From Metaphire vulgaris (lineage: Eukaryota; Annelida; Clitellata; Crassiclitellata; Megascolecidae): DNA of 64,000 nt. Shown one piece after another: positions 11,749 through 22,750 of the stretch (position 1 is its first letter; each line of letters opens with the position of its first letter). The notes beneath the pieces were generated by a model. It was not told the DNA's origin. It made no database searches and worked only from the letters and a program-made list of their open reading frames with translations. The stretch is from NCBI GenBank assembly GCA_018105865.1, contig CM030834.1, positions 10,995,719-11,059,718 of the forward strand. The letters are read 5' to 3'. The translations under genes and the position numbers were made by a program.

Positions 11749-11843
11749 AGAGTAAGTAAGTAAGTTAGTAACGTTCAGATTTTTGTGGTGACTCGTCCAC
11801 AGGTGGACTGCGTGAACACATTACACATTGCAGAGAATCAGTT

Positions 11844-11897
11844 CAGTGGTTTACACACAGGCTTAGGCTACTTAGCCTCCTAAACCACTTAAAATCA

Positions 11898-11966
<69 letters not shown>
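11844..11966 (+). repeat. CR1-like LINE 3' end with ATT tail
   Basis: The plus strand carries CAGTGGTTTACACACAGGC...CCTAAACCACTTAAAATCACA followed by about 22 ATT units. This matches the 3' terminus of the CR1-like copies at 9774 and 53515, so the trinucleotide array is a LINE tail. Confidence 0.8.
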
Positions 11967-11967
<1 letters not shown>

Positions 11968-12469
11968 GTTAACATCGATAGGCCTACTGCCTGTTCTTCT
12001 AGGTCACTAGGAGTATGAGGCTCAGCTCCATAGCAAGTCAGAGCTGACGAATTCCGACTAGAAGGGTGGGGTAAAGTCTTTGCTTAACCAGCAATGTCGA
12101 TAATCCGGAACATAGAACCCTTCTAATTTTAGAATTCCGAATCCAAACTAAATATGGCACAATTTATACATCTAGAGTTCTAGACTGTATAGGCCCTAAT
12201 GATTCTTGATTCAATGTTGGTTTCGTCTATCACAGTCTTCAAATGTTTACGAGTTCAGCCATATGACTAAAAAACTACTTTAGAAAATTTGCTTGACTCC
12301 AGAGAAGCAAATGACAAGTTTCTGACACTATCTGAAATTCTGAATCCTGAACCACGACCCCATGATGTTACGGTGCTATATAAATTGTCCTGAGCAATAA
12401 CAATATGAGTGATAGTCCTGCTCACTAACCACTGTACCACATCTAATTAGTTTACTAGGTAGTCTAGAA

Positions 12470-12903
12470 CAGTGGTTCCCAACGGGGGGCGTACGCCCCC
12501 ACCGGGAGGCAATTTCATTATTTAGGAGGGCAATTGGGCAAGTTCAATGTTTAACATTTTTAGAACAGGATAATTAAAATGACGATTGTTAAAGAACTTA
12601 TAATAATGTGATTTTAAGTGGTTTAGGAGGCTAAGTAAGCCTGTGTGAAAATAGATTCTGTGTGGAATATAGATTCACAGTCACAGAAGAAGCTTTCATT
12701 ACTAAATGAGTAACGTATATTAATGCAATTCAGTTCTGTTTTGCATGTTTTATATCTGTCGTTGCTGTTTTTCATATCTTTCATGCTATTCCGATAATAG
12801 GCTTACAATTTCTGTGATCACTTCTGTATATGTCACGGAGGGGGACATACGAATTTTAAAACGGCTTTGGTGGGGATGGCCTAAAAAAGGTTGGGAACCA
12901 CTG
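12470..12903. mobile_element. hAT-like MITE, CAGTGGTTCCCAAC termini, with nested CR1 end
   Basis: A 434-bp element with CAGTGGTTCCCAAC/GTTGGGAACCACTG ends. The flanks GTCTAGAA and GCCTAGAA match at 7 of 8. A CR1-like 3'-end fragment (about 12603-12652, minus) sits inside, with the same TGATTTTAAGTGG signature as other copies. Confidence 0.85.
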
Positions 12904-13762
12904 GCCTAGAACCTAGATAACTGTGCCCAAGCACATTTTTACTTTAGCTGTAAGCGTAGGCTATAAGAGATTCGCTGAAATTAGAAGGAAATGACTGGAA
13001 ACCGTTCCGGACATTCGCTCCAGCCGGATAGTGAGGTGTTCGGCAATATCCGGATTCGCCAAATACTTATGTCACGAAACTACCGATTCCTAATACTATA
13101 TTGTCACATTCAGAATTCCGGAATAGGGGGAGGCACTTCGACATTTTCGGCCAAAAAGTCGTGATAAGCAAGAAAAGGGTCGTCGTCTCAAAATTTATAT
13201 TAAACCGTAACTACGTCGCACAAAGAATTAGTTGAGACCATAGACATTAATCAAGAGTCAAAGTCTATGGTTGAGGCTGCATAAGGTAACTGAGTAGTGA
13301 GCAGTAATTGACTACTGGTAACTGGTAACTTTAGGGTCATTATAATGCTGTGTGGTAATATTCGCTCCGGATCCGATGTCCTGCTATAAAGTGTCATACC
13401 CGAAAAATGTCCGGGCGGACACTTATAATATAATTGCAACCACAAAGTGTCCGGCGGACGGTTTATAGTGCCATAAAATTTACCTAGAAAATGTCCGGGT
13501 TACCAAAAATGGACCGGCTCATTCTTACAAAATCTGTGACAAATTTCAACGTCAAAGATACACTGTAGGCAAAGCAGTGGACTGTCAGCGCACATTAGTT
13601 GTTAGCTTTATATGGTGTTAAATCGATATAGAAGTCAGCTTGCACAGCGATTAAATCCAACTCCTATTTTGAACCGCTGTACAAGTGGTAAACGTTCTTC
13701 GACAGACATTACCGTGTAGAACGTTTTTTGTTTGTCTACGTCCATTTTTGGAATATATTTAA
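12904..13762. other. Unassigned DNA with decayed MITE pieces
   Basis: Fragments with TCCGGCCGGAT-like and CCGGACA repeats, and one GATAAGCAAGAAAAGGGTCGTC module near 13163, suggest decayed MITEs. No intact ends were found and no gene was recognised. Confidence 0.4.
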
Positions 13763-13850
13763 GGGGCTGTCCATTAATTACGTCAACAAAATAGGGGGGG
13801 TTGAAAAAGTTTGACAGTTGCTGACAGGGGGAGGGGGTCAAGAGAAGACT
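13763..13850. mobile_element. Truncated MITE, GGGGCTGTCCATTAAT family
   Basis: Only one end is present: GGGGCTGTCCATTAATTACG followed by a GGGGGTTGAAAAAGTTTGAC-type interior like that of copies at 4546 and 45342. The other end is missing. Confidence 0.75.
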
Positions 13851-14535
13851 GTTAAATAGACCTATAGGCTATAGTTTAACGATGAATTTCATGATTTGCA
13901 AGAATAATAATTATTCTGGTTCGTGCAATATTATCTTTAAAATGCAATAGAAAGTAGTATAAATCAAACAGACCCATTGTCGTCGTTTAGAAATTAGCCT
14001 ATATCCGCTCGAAAATTCAGTAGTTTTTTTCTGCATTCAACGGTCGCGACTGTAACTCAGCCGCCCATAGGAAATGACAAGAAGCACTCTTTGTGACATC
14101 GCCGAAATGTAAATACGGTTATATGGAAGCTCGAGACGGACACGGAAAGAGTTTGTTTAGGACTCTTGCTTCTATGTACACGACGAGGTTCCTGTTGTAA
14201 AAAAAACGACGGCAGCGTTTCCATAGATTCCATAGAATCGTCGCAACATATCACTACGTTTCGAATATTTAACGCAATCTGACGACGAATCGAATTCTGT
14301 CTATTAGGCTTATTATGGTACAGTAGTTTATAAGCTTATAATACATAAATGCCTCGTTCTGTTACTGTATAACTGCTACAATACTTTGTCTACAGACTAG
14401 TTAGTAGCTCTACGAGACCAATCTAATATCCTACATAGCCTAGTATACAGTAGTAGTCTAGTAGGCCTACTTAGGTTTATTTAAAAATCATTTACACTAG
14501 GCTGATACAGTAGGAATGAATGGATGGGTGGTGTA
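13851..14535. other. Unassigned DNA
   Basis: AT-rich sequence; nothing recognised. Confidence 0.35.
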
Positions 14536-14660
14536 CAGGGGCGTAGCGACGGGGGTATATCGGTATATATACCCCCCCAAAAAATCAGGCTATCTTAAAG
14601 TTTTTAATGTGTCTTTAAGATTTTCAATGTTTTTAAAAGATTTATACCCCCCCCCCGATC
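14536..14660. mobile_element. Truncated hAT-like MITE, CAGGGGCGTAGCGAC end
   Basis: The left end CAGGGGCGTAGCGACGGG and the ATATACCCCCC interior match complete copies at 21004-21200 and 45390-45593. The right end is lost where the TACTTG-rich hAT segment begins. Confidence 0.75.
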
Positions 14661-14668
14661 GCAACTGA

Positions 14669-14846
14669 GATGCAGTACTTGGTACTTGTATTTGTACTCG
14701 AGTTGTACTCGAGTACAAATTTTCAGTACTTGTATACTTGGTGGCCAGGTACTTGTACTCGAAGTTTCTAGAATGCATGTACTTGTACTTGTACTTGGAG
14801 GCCAGGTACTTGTACTTGAAGTATTGTGTACTTGCTACATCTCTGT
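14669..14846. repeat. hAT terminal region rich in TACTTG repeats, copy 1
   Basis: Many GTACTTG hexamer-type repeats, then TACTTGCTACATCTCTG. The same terminal block recurs in direct orientation at 15264-15439, flanking the hAT coding remnant. Confidence 0.75.
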
Positions 14847-14849
14847 CCT

Positions 14850-15190
14850 TTAATGACAAGTTCGCTCATCATCGCAGATAACCAAGTACATGGAACTCAA
14901 CGATATGTAGTCTACGATGAAACCACTGATAGCATCGTATTTTGGAACAGTGACGGAAATAGAAAGGAATTCAACAATAAGCTGTATAATGCAGCCATTG
15001 GAGCACATAATGTGCTTGCTTCTATAGGTGCACCAATTGAACGCGTGTTTAGCCAAGCTGGCTTGAACGCGACGCCACATAGGTAAGATAATGACCGATG
15101 CAAGGCTCTCATCTTTGATTTTTCTAAAGTGCAACTGTGATGGTATTTTTAGATTGTTCATGACTGTAATGAACCAATGAATTTACACTA
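14850..15190 (+). pseudogene. hAT transposase C-terminal (dimerisation) remnant
   Basis: The frame at 14826-15086 ends with LASIGAPIERVFSQAGLNATPHR. This is the conserved 'ERVFSQAG...TPHR' segment that opens the hAT C-terminal dimerisation domain. The expected continuation follows in other frames (KALIFDFSKVQL-like, near 15095-15135), so the gene is broken by indels. TACTTG-rich terminal blocks flank it on both sides. The N-terminal BED finger and DDE core are absent. Confidence 0.8.
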
Positions 15191-15263
15191 AGACTAAGCC
15201 TCGTTGCTAATTGTGTCGATTTTATTGAATAACTGTGACACACAGCTACCTGCTAATAAAGTG

Positions 15264-15439
15264 TAGGCCTACTTGTTGTTTGTACTTGGCTATGAGGATC
15301 GGTACTTGTACTTGTACTTGGAGGCCAGGTACTTGTACTTGTACTCGAAGTTTTTGGAATGCATGCAGCCATGCACTTGTACTTGTACGTCAGATACTTT
15401 TACTTGTACTTGAAATATTTTGTACTTGCTACATCTCTG
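15264..15439. repeat. hAT terminal region rich in TACTTG repeats, copy 2
   Basis: Same organisation as 14669-14846, including GGAGGCCAGGTACTTG and the CTACATCTCTG end. It is the likely right terminus of the hAT element whose coding remnant lies just upstream. Confidence 0.78.
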
Positions 15440-15892
15440 GCCTTGGGAGTGCAGGTTTAAATAAATAATTGAAGATATCTCGGTGAAAAAGGCGGCTAGT
15501 CTGTCGTGATCCCAGCGCCGAGAAAAAGATGCGCATAGACGGGAAAAATATTTATTAATTCGGTTGATTTATCACGCAATACAGAGAAAGCAAACTACTG
15601 TATATGACGCAGAACTATGGAACCATGTACAGAAGAGTCAATCTCCGACCGATGGACGTTATGCCAGTCAATACGCGGCGCTCATTCGTGAGGAGGCCTT
15701 GAGGCACATTCGATATACGAGGATTTTTGATAACAGAAAAAGCATTAACAAAGGGAGAAGAAGACAGGAAAGAGAGCCATGGACAGACAGGTCAATTGAC
15801 TGCCTATGGCTTCTGTCTATTCCGGCGCTCGTTATCATGGCACTCCACTGCCTTTACAGCTGTTCTACAATGCAAAACAATATTGTTGGGGA
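15440..15892. other. Unassigned DNA with a 139-residue frame
   Basis: The plus frame from 15564 (139 residues, running into the MITE at 15893) contains ELWNHVQKSQSPTDGRYASQ. I do not recognise it. Its end lies in repeat sequence, so a coding role is doubtful. Confidence 0.25.
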
Positions 15893-16163
15893 CAGCGGCG
15901 CAGCCAGGATTTTCCGAAGGGAGGGTTACGAACGACCATTTCCCAACTTCGCTTGGTTAAGTTACCTATATATAGTTATATGAGCGCGGACAGCCTATAC
16001 ATCTATGCTGATATTTTTGTTTGCCTCTTTTTTGTTTTTTGCTACATCAAACCCGATTTTGGCGCCCCTCTACGCACAGAATAATAATAGGCCTACACAA
16101 TAACAAAATTTTGGTCGGCCAACTAAAGGGCTAACCCCCAACACCCTCTTGGCTACGCCACTG
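15893..16163. mobile_element. hAT-like MITE, CAGCGGCGCAGCC termini
   Basis: Left CAGCGGCGCAGCCAGG and right CTTGGCTACGCCACTG. The flanks GTTGGGGA and GCTGGGAG match at 5-6 of 8, an eroded target duplication. No coding capacity. Confidence 0.7.
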
Positions 16164-16197
16164 GCTGGGAGAGAGAGAAATCGCTAGAAAGTTGATA

Positions 16198-16232
16198 CCT
16201 AATCTAATCTAATCTAATCTAATCTAATCTAG
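16198..16232. repeat. AATCT pentanucleotide repeat
   Basis: About seven tandem TAATC units. Confidence 0.9.
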
Positions 16233-16829
16233 TCATAAACTTCTACACCGCCACTTCATAATGCACAGGAGCTTCAACCGATGACTCAACAAATCAAAAT
16301 CATCTAAGATCCAGGTCAAATCCAGAGTATCCGGCCGGACAATCAAACTCGGTTTATGTCATATTCAAACTTCAAAGAATTGCTGGAATGAAGTTGGTAC
16401 TGCCAGGATTGGGCAGTTGAAATTGTCTGCAATTGCGGTACATATAAACGAACGGGTTTATTGTACGATATCTGCGGCGGCTTTTCTTTAGATGCGTTTC
16501 GTTGTTCAAATAGCAGCGTATCGCTGCTTATCGAGTCACGACCGCGTCTCAACTTTGACGTTTAAAAGCCAAAATAAAGGCAAACGTTGTGGCCGCTTCC
16601 ATTAGGATATTGCGCAGTAGATTAATCAAGTCGACTGATGGCGCCAACCGTCAGCCCCGAAATGCTGCGCGAATTCGTTTGACGGGGCTTTATAAACAGA
16701 CCTTAACCTGGTGGATGCATGAACTGCAAAGTGATATTAATTGATAAGTAATTCACTCAAACCGCAATCGGTTTTTCTGAAATCAGATCAATCGTCAATC
16801 GTGAGTGTTTATGTGAGTGAAAATGCGTG

Positions 16830-16830
<1 letters not shown>
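16233..16830. other. Unassigned DNA
   Basis: No gene or element recognised. Confidence 0.35.

Positions 16831-16831
<1 letters not shown>

Positions 16832-16901
<70 letters not shown>
16832..16901. repeat. TA dinucleotide microsatellite
   Basis: About 35 TA units. Confidence 0.95.
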
Positions 16902-16903
<2 letters not shown>

Positions 16904-16963
16904 CCTGTATAAAGAAGTAAAGAAGTAATGCAAATGAACTTCATCCAAATGATCAGGGCAGCA

Positions 16964-17050
16964 AGTACGTAAGTAAGTAAGTAAACACGAAATTTCTATA
17001 GCGCTGCCCGAAAGCTTAGCGCAGTGCACCCGCTTATTCACGAGCGCTCG
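16964..17050 (-). repeat. LINE-type 3' end with TTAC tail
   Basis: On the minus strand, GAGCGCTCG...GCGCTATAGAAATTTCGTGT leads into a TTAC tetramer tail. An inverted, highly similar copy is at 18271-18357. It resembles the 3' ends of the L2-like copies at 7375 and 22750, also tailed with TTAC. Confidence 0.65.
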
Positions 17051-17461
17051 AGACAGGAGACGGACAGCAGACAGAAGTGGAAGGAACTCATTAATTCAGA
17101 CCGGCCCATTGTCCAGCCGAATAGGGAATGACGGAAAGAAAAAAGAAGAGGATGAAAATTCGGCTAAAATTCGGTTAAGCCGATAGGCCTAAATGTCGGT
17201 CGGTGACACTTTCGGCTAAATCCGGCTAACTAAAAACATTGCGGCTAAAATGCGGCTAATAGAACACATTAAGTGATTCTAATTGCAGCAGTGATAATTG
17301 GTTTTACTAATATTGCAATACCTTGCAGTCAACAAAAGAGTCGTCATTTATTCTAGCACTAAATCAGCGTGACCGCAGCCCGGCAGTCGTATATTACGCA
17401 AAGCTAATCACTGTCTTAATAATGTGCATAACCCAGTGTTTTCTCCAGACTTTCTCTCTCC

Positions 17462-17462
<1 letters not shown>

Positions 17463-17494
<32 letters not shown>

Positions 17495-17719
17495 CCCTCC
17501 CTCCATAAATGGGCGCTCGCACATTGGGCAAGAGGGGGCACAGGCCCCCTAGAAAATGCAAATACCAATATTTCACGTTGAAATTTGAAAAACTTGCTAA
17601 AATATTAACCGTGACCATTGTGGTAACATGTGTTTTGCCCCTCCTGGAAAAATTTATGTGATGTAACTGCGACCATTAGGTTTTGCCCCTCCTGGAAAAA
17701 TTTCTGCGGGCGCCCATGC

Positions 17720-17759
<40 letters not shown>

Positions 17760-17760
17760 C
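17463..17760. repeat. TC microsatellites around a short inverted-repeat insert
   Basis: TC arrays at 17463-17495 and 17726-17758 flank about 215 bp bounded by ATGGGCGCTCGC and GCGGGCGCCCAT, with CCTCCAT beside each end. Inside, TTTTGCCCCTCCTGGAAAAA is directly duplicated (17632 and 17681). This is probably a MITE inserted in a TC array. Confidence 0.6.
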
Positions 17761-18270
17761 GTCAAAATCTCCCGTATTTATTAGAATTGAACATAATGTA
17801 CAAAGACAGCAGTTGACAAACAATAACAAGTGATCGAACGCCAATCATTATGACAGGAACTGGAGAAAAGGCAACACTGCGAATGCGAGTATCTTTGTCG
17901 TACACACGTGCGCCAAACATGGAGAACTCATTCCAACTTCTAAGAGGCAAAAGTACGTCTATAGCTTACATTAAAACATAGACTCAACATAATTACTAAT
18001 AGAAAACATATCTGCGTCTTCAAGATGAACAAGAATTTTCAAAGTTAATGACGAGGAGCCCACGTTTGACTTTAAGCAAAGATAAGAAACAAGATTCATT
18101 ACAAGTGTCAGTTGACCGTTGCCCTCGACAAGGACATTGGCTGACAAATTTCTGCCGACAATCTTCAAAAGCCCCGATATTTGGCAAAGGAACAATTATT
18201 TGTGTTCTTCTCTGGTCTGTGGGATTAATCGGGAGAACAGAGTGGTCGTGAGTTTTGACTTCATGGTTCC
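17761..18270. other. Unassigned DNA
   Basis: Nothing recognised. Confidence 0.35.
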
Positions 18271-18357
18271 TGAGCGCTCGTGAATAAGCTGGTGCACTGC
18301 GCCAAGCTTCCGGGCAGCGCTGTAGAAATTTCGTGTTTACTTACTTACTTACTTACT
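18271..18357 (+). repeat. LINE-type 3' end with TTAC tail
   Basis: Inverted counterpart of 16964-17050, ending in about five TTAC units. The tails of the two copies face outward. Confidence 0.65.
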
Positions 18358-18883
18358 GATAATTTGATTAATCGATCCCGACGATTAGCCTTTGAAGCTC
18401 TCAAGAGCTTAGTACTTCTATATAAGATTATTCAAAGGTGAAGTTCTCCTGCAATTATTTCTGTGGGTTCTGCCAAATTCTTCCAATGCTTAGTCAACAT
18501 TAGTCATGCCTCTTCCACCTCTCCACAGTAACCGAAATCACGAAATCTTACGAGAACTTTCCAAGAAATGCCTTCCCTTCACATCAGCTGAGATTGACGC
18601 TGTGCCTAGGGATAGTAGGGAGGTAGGGATGTCCGTACAGAACTCGCGCGATACATGCAGCGCCTCGGTTACATGCAGCGGTTTTTTCTTAGAAGTTGCT
18701 TTGCACGAGGAAGTGTTCCCCTAGGACCTAGGCTTTGTATATTATTTCGGAAAGAAAGGCAACGTTTGCTTTGAACGACAAACGGTAAACATAGAGATAA
18801 CAGATGCATCGCTACTCCGTGGACTGATTTAACAGAGAATTTGTGCCAATAACAAACGCATATACAGATACATACACACGTAG

Positions 18884-18895
<12 letters not shown>
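18358..18895. other. Unassigned DNA
   Basis: No recognised feature; a CA/TA microsatellite follows at 18887-18922. Confidence 0.35.
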
Positions 18896-18922
<27 letters not shown>

Positions 18923-18929
18923 CAGTAGG

Positions 18930-19425
18930 CAGTAGCGTAGCCAGGATTTCCGGAAGGGAGGGGGTTGTGGTTTTGAACGAAAACAACTGCGGAAAATCTT
19001 GACAAGCAGCAAAAGGTCATCTTCATCTTTCCTCTTGTATTTTTTTCCTTTGTAGATGCTGACAAGCTAAAAAGGTCGTCACCCAGGATTTAATCTAGGC
19101 CGTTTCCGGGGAAAATTGCCCTTTCCCTCGGAAATTTTAAATTCCCTCAGGAAATTTTGGCATACTACATCAACTAACAGCAACCCCCATAGCTGACTTC
19201 CTTCCGGCTTTGTCAGTTTCCCCTTCAGTTCGGAGTCTAGATTAAACACTGTCGTCACCTCCCTACGCCTTTACATTCTATATCGCTTAGAAATTTTCGG
19301 TCGACAGCCAAGGGGGTTTGACCACCAAAACCGCGTCCGAAAATTAAAAATGTATGGAAACAATCAACAATTTTTTCGTCGGGGGCCAAGAGGGTTTTAA
19401 CCTCCAACCCCTGGCTACTCCACTG
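18930..19425. mobile_element. hAT-like MITE, CAGTAGCGTAGCC termini, with nested MITE
   Basis: Starts CAGTAGCGTAGCCAGG and ends CCTGGCTACTCCACTG, with a perfect 8-bp duplication ACAGTAGG (18922-18929 and 19426-19433). Its interior carries two GACAAGC modules near 19000 and 19060 and hosts a complete younger element at 19084-19251. Confidence 0.9.
19084..19251. mobile_element. hAT-like MITE, CAG..TTAATCTAG family (nested)
   Basis: Starts CAGGATTTAATCTAGGCC and ends GAGTCTAGATTAAACACTG, with a perfect 8-bp duplication TCGTCACC (19076-19083 and 19252-19259). It is inserted within the MITE at 18930-19425. A second family member is at 36054-36214. Confidence 0.92.
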
Positions 19426-19439
19426 ACAGTAGGTACAAA

Positions 19440-19470
19440 GGCGCGCGCGCGCACACACACACACACACAC
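19440..19470. repeat. GC/AC dinucleotide microsatellite
   Basis: (CG)n followed by (CA)n. Confidence 0.9.
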
Positions 19471-19748
19471 TGCGACCAGCGCGTGATTTCCATGCCTGGT
19501 TTCAGCTTAGTTTTGCCATGATTTATTTTGATCGCACATGTGTCATATTTTGGGCTACTTTTCGAGACTCCAAACTCAACAGCTCGGCAAATACAGATCT
19601 GTGAGCATCTTGAGTGTATCCCAGAGCGCAGATACCTATACAAGGACGGGGTCTTCAGCGAGAAGTGGTGCACTGACCCGCGCACTTGTGTACGATTTGC
19701 CTAGAACAGCGCTTTTTCACAATAAACAGCTTAACAACGAATTGCTCA

Positions 19749-19750
<2 letters not shown>

Positions 19751-19797
<47 letters not shown>

Positions 19798-19876
19798 TAT
19801 ATATATATGTGTGTGTGTGTCTGTGTGTATGTGTGTGTGTGTTTCATGTGACTAATGGTCCTATATTACTTAATGC

Positions 19877-19930
<54 letters not shown>
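19751..19930. repeat. AT and GT microsatellites
   Basis: Two AT arrays (19751-19808 and 19880-19929) with a GT array between. Confidence 0.95.
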
Positions 19931-20201
19931 GTTTATACGGAATCGATGAGTTAACGAATTCTTCCGAGAATCAATCAATGGAGATGGAGAATAATGCTAC
20001 CAGCGATGGCCCTATACTTCTTCTGTTTATCCTTACATTCATTCGGAAATTACATATTCTGCAGATTTGTGTCATTTGATGCAAAGAAGATTAAACGAGA
20101 ATAGTTTTGTTATTTCCTTTTCACTTACGGTAACTGTTACTCGTTTTCCAATATGCTTGCTATTGCCGATGTATAGTCGTAGGTCAACGTACGCACAAGG
20201 A

Positions 20202-20396
20202 CGTCTTCTTTTTCTTCCTCCTCTTCCTCTTCCACTTCCTCTTTTTCTTACTCTTCTTCTTCCTCTTCTTCCTCCTCCTCTTGCTCTTCTTCTTCCTCCT
20301 CCTCCTCCTCTAACTCTTCATTTTCTTCTTCTTCTTCTTTTTCTTCTTCTTCTTCTCTTCTTCTTCTTCTTCTTCTTCTTCTTCTTCTTTCTCTTC

Positions 20397-20438
<42 letters not shown>

Positions 20439-20695
20439 TTCTTCTTCTTTTTCTTCTTCTTCTTCTTCTTCTTCATCATCATCATCTTCTTCTGCTTCTT
20501 CTTCATCATCATCATCATCATCATCATCTTCTTCTTCTTCTTCTTCTTCATCATCTTCTTCTTCTCCTTCTTCATCATCATCATCATCATCATCATCATC
20601 TTCTTCTTCTTCTTCTTCTCCTTCTTCATCATCATCATCTTCTTCTTCTTCTTCATCATCATCATCTCCTTCTTCTTCTTCTTCTTCTTCCTTAG
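20202..20695. repeat. CTT/CAT pyrimidine-rich trinucleotide tract
   Basis: About 490 bp of CTT, CCT and CAT triplets arranged in alternating (CTT)n and (CAT)n blocks. Translations are poly-L/F/I on one strand and poly-K/M on the other and are not genes. Confidence 0.95.
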
Positions 20696-21003
20696 TGCCG
20701 TAACGATGTATTGCACCCTGTACAGCCTCAGCAATTTCTTCCTCTTCTGTCTGTGTTCTGTTGAACAGATTTTGATTTTGTTTATGTCTATTTTGTTAAG
20801 CAGATGTATAGATTTAAATCTCGACAGTTGTTTTCTTTGACGTCCAGTCATCTTTTTCGGGCCATGCCTCAGTCTCCGTCTGTCTGTCTGAGGGTGTGTC
20901 TGTCTGTCTGTTTCTCTCTCCCTGTATTCTGCCAGATAGGCACGCATAGACCTGTGGCAATTTTCGTGGTTCCACTCGACAGACGTGTCCGAAGCATCGT
21001 AGC

Positions 21004-21200
21004 CAGAGGCGTAGCGACGGGGGTGGGGTTATATCGGTACATATACCCCCCAAATCAGTCTACCTTAAAGTTTTTAATGTGATTTACATGTGGTTATATG
21101 TGGTGTATATGGTTTAAGACTTTAAGTGGTTTATAGTTAAGATTTGTACCCACCCGAAATATTTATACCATCCCAAATCAAATTCCTGGCTACGCCCCTG
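21004..21200. mobile_element. hAT-like MITE, CAGAGGCGTAGCGAC termini
   Basis: A 197-bp element with CAGAGGCGTAGCGACGGG/CTGGCTACGCCCCTG ends and a perfect 8-bp duplication ATCGTAGC (20996-21003 and 21201-21208). Family members: 14536, 45390-45593, 51562-52033, and a fragment near 21592-21665. Confidence 0.92.
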
Positions 21201-21404
21201 ATCGTAGCCGTTCAATCTGGGGTTTATCAACGAAATCTATATTGATTCCGAGCTCATCTTTCATGTCAGCATTTCCTTTCCGATCTCTTCTAGACACCGA
21301 ACGTACCAGAACCAAATAATAGGCCTACCAGTAATATAAGTTACTCTGCAACTATTCTATAGTAGTGTCGTTTTCGAGCTTTGAAAGGCGCATCATGGCA
21401 GGCG

Positions 21405-21586
21405 CATTGGCGCAGACACGACACATGTCCGCACGTCTTGACATGAGTCTTTTTGCACAGGTCATGTCCTCATGGATGCACATGTGGACCTAGGCGTTTT
21501 TGGCCATAAAATTAATGCATTTGTGTCAGATCCCCAGAATAGGATAATTAGGACATGACCGTTTTCCGATCAGGTTTGCGCCACTG
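21405..21586. mobile_element. hAT-like MITE, GGTTTGCGCCACTG family
   Basis: Right end GGTTTGCGCCACTG; left end CATTGGCGCAGACACGACA. The flanks GGCAGGCG and GACAGGCG match at 7 of 8. A second copy at 39068-39368 shares the right end and the interior TCATGTCCT...GACATG blocks. Confidence 0.78.
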
Positions 21587-21730
21587 GACAGGCGCATACC
21601 ATACGGGCGAATTTGATTTGGGATGGTATAAAAATTTTGGGTGGGTATAAATCTTAACTATAATTTATTTAGGCCTACGCATGTGTCAATATATTATCAA
21701 TATTGAAAATAAATCACTGAGTGAAATAAG

Positions 21731-22310
21731 ATGGCGCAAAGTAAAATTGATGCCTTGAAACCTCTTCGTTATCAGCTTGTAATACTGTAGGCCTATCTAC
21801 GATGATCTGTCAGAGATGGCAGATGTCATAAATTTAGCGCGAGCATCTGGCAAATACATCACGAACAGGAACAGATGCACGGGTTATTGCAAAAGCCATT
21901 TCCAAATTTAAGTTGATTGTTTCTTTGGTTGTCCGGTATGACGTGCCGTTTGAGATCAACACTCCAACACGACTAGTAAACAACTTCAGGCAAAAGAATT
22001 AGATGTAGGCCTACACGGCGCCATCAATCCTCTGGATGAAACAACGAAATTTCTCGTAAACCGAAGAAATGGCACGACGTTTGCGACAAAACTGGTAGAT
22101 GCAACTGAAATTTCAGTCAGTTCAGAGTTACCAGCACTTTTCGAACCCGAACCAACCCGTATCATAAACGACATAAGCAATACTTGTACACGAAGGAGGT
22201 GACGACGAACCTACTCAGGATCCAAAAGACAGATTCAACGTAAACTTTTACGTCGCCGTTCTAGACACGGTACTACAATCGGCAATCGACAGTCTATCTA
22301 CGAAATCTGA
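21731..22310 (+). pseudogene. hAT transposase remnant (TTF/zf-MYM1-like group)
   Basis: Begins with a frame reading MAQSKIDALKPLRYQL. After frameshifts it reads LDETTKFLVNRRNGTTFATKL, VDATEISVSSELPALFEPEPTR and DDEPTQDPKDRFNVNFYVAVLDTVLQSAIDSL. This order matches the middle region of TTF-domain hAT transposases (often annotated zinc finger MYM-type protein 1-like). Several stops and frameshifts make it dead. An L2-like LINE end follows at once, probably having truncated it. Confidence 0.78.
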
Positions 22311-22319
22311 TATATGCCG

Positions 22320-22750
22320 CAACATCCCCGATCCTCTATAGGTCTTCATTTCATGCCACTCTCTTTCGTCCTCCGAATCAATCATCTCTCAAAATTGGCA
22401 GCAGTGCTTTTTCATATGTTGCACCGGAATTTTGGAACTCAATTCAAGCATCCCTCTGCTGTCTACACCATGGTCAAATAACATATTCTAAGTCACAGCT
22501 TCCTTCACTTCTTGCAACATCTCATCAAGTTTTTATTTTTAAACTCAGGTCATTTCTTTTAAAAAATCATTTCCTCCATAACTGTAACGTCCTAAACAAA
22601 ATGACTCTTTGCAATAAATGACCCTGCATGAATGATCCTCATCTTTGTCTATAGCTATTTCCTACTAAGATTAAGCGCCTAGGAATAAGGAGCTACTGCG
22701 GTGCTACCTTTGAAATCGCTATGGAAATTAACGAGAGTGTACTTACTTAG
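22320..22750 (+). pseudogene. L2/jockey-like LINE C-terminal remnant
   Basis: The plus strand contains NQSSLKIGSSAFSYVAPEFWNSIQASL and later VFIFKLRSFLLKNHFLH. These are equivalent to the C-terminus at 7533-7853 on the minus strand. It shares the 3' untranslated segment GGAATAAGGAGCTACT and the TTAC-like tail. 5' truncated. Confidence 0.82.

Noticed and set aside
20067..20947. 257- and 209-residue frames rich in F/I and K/M
   Set aside because: They translate the CTT/CAT tract on both strands.
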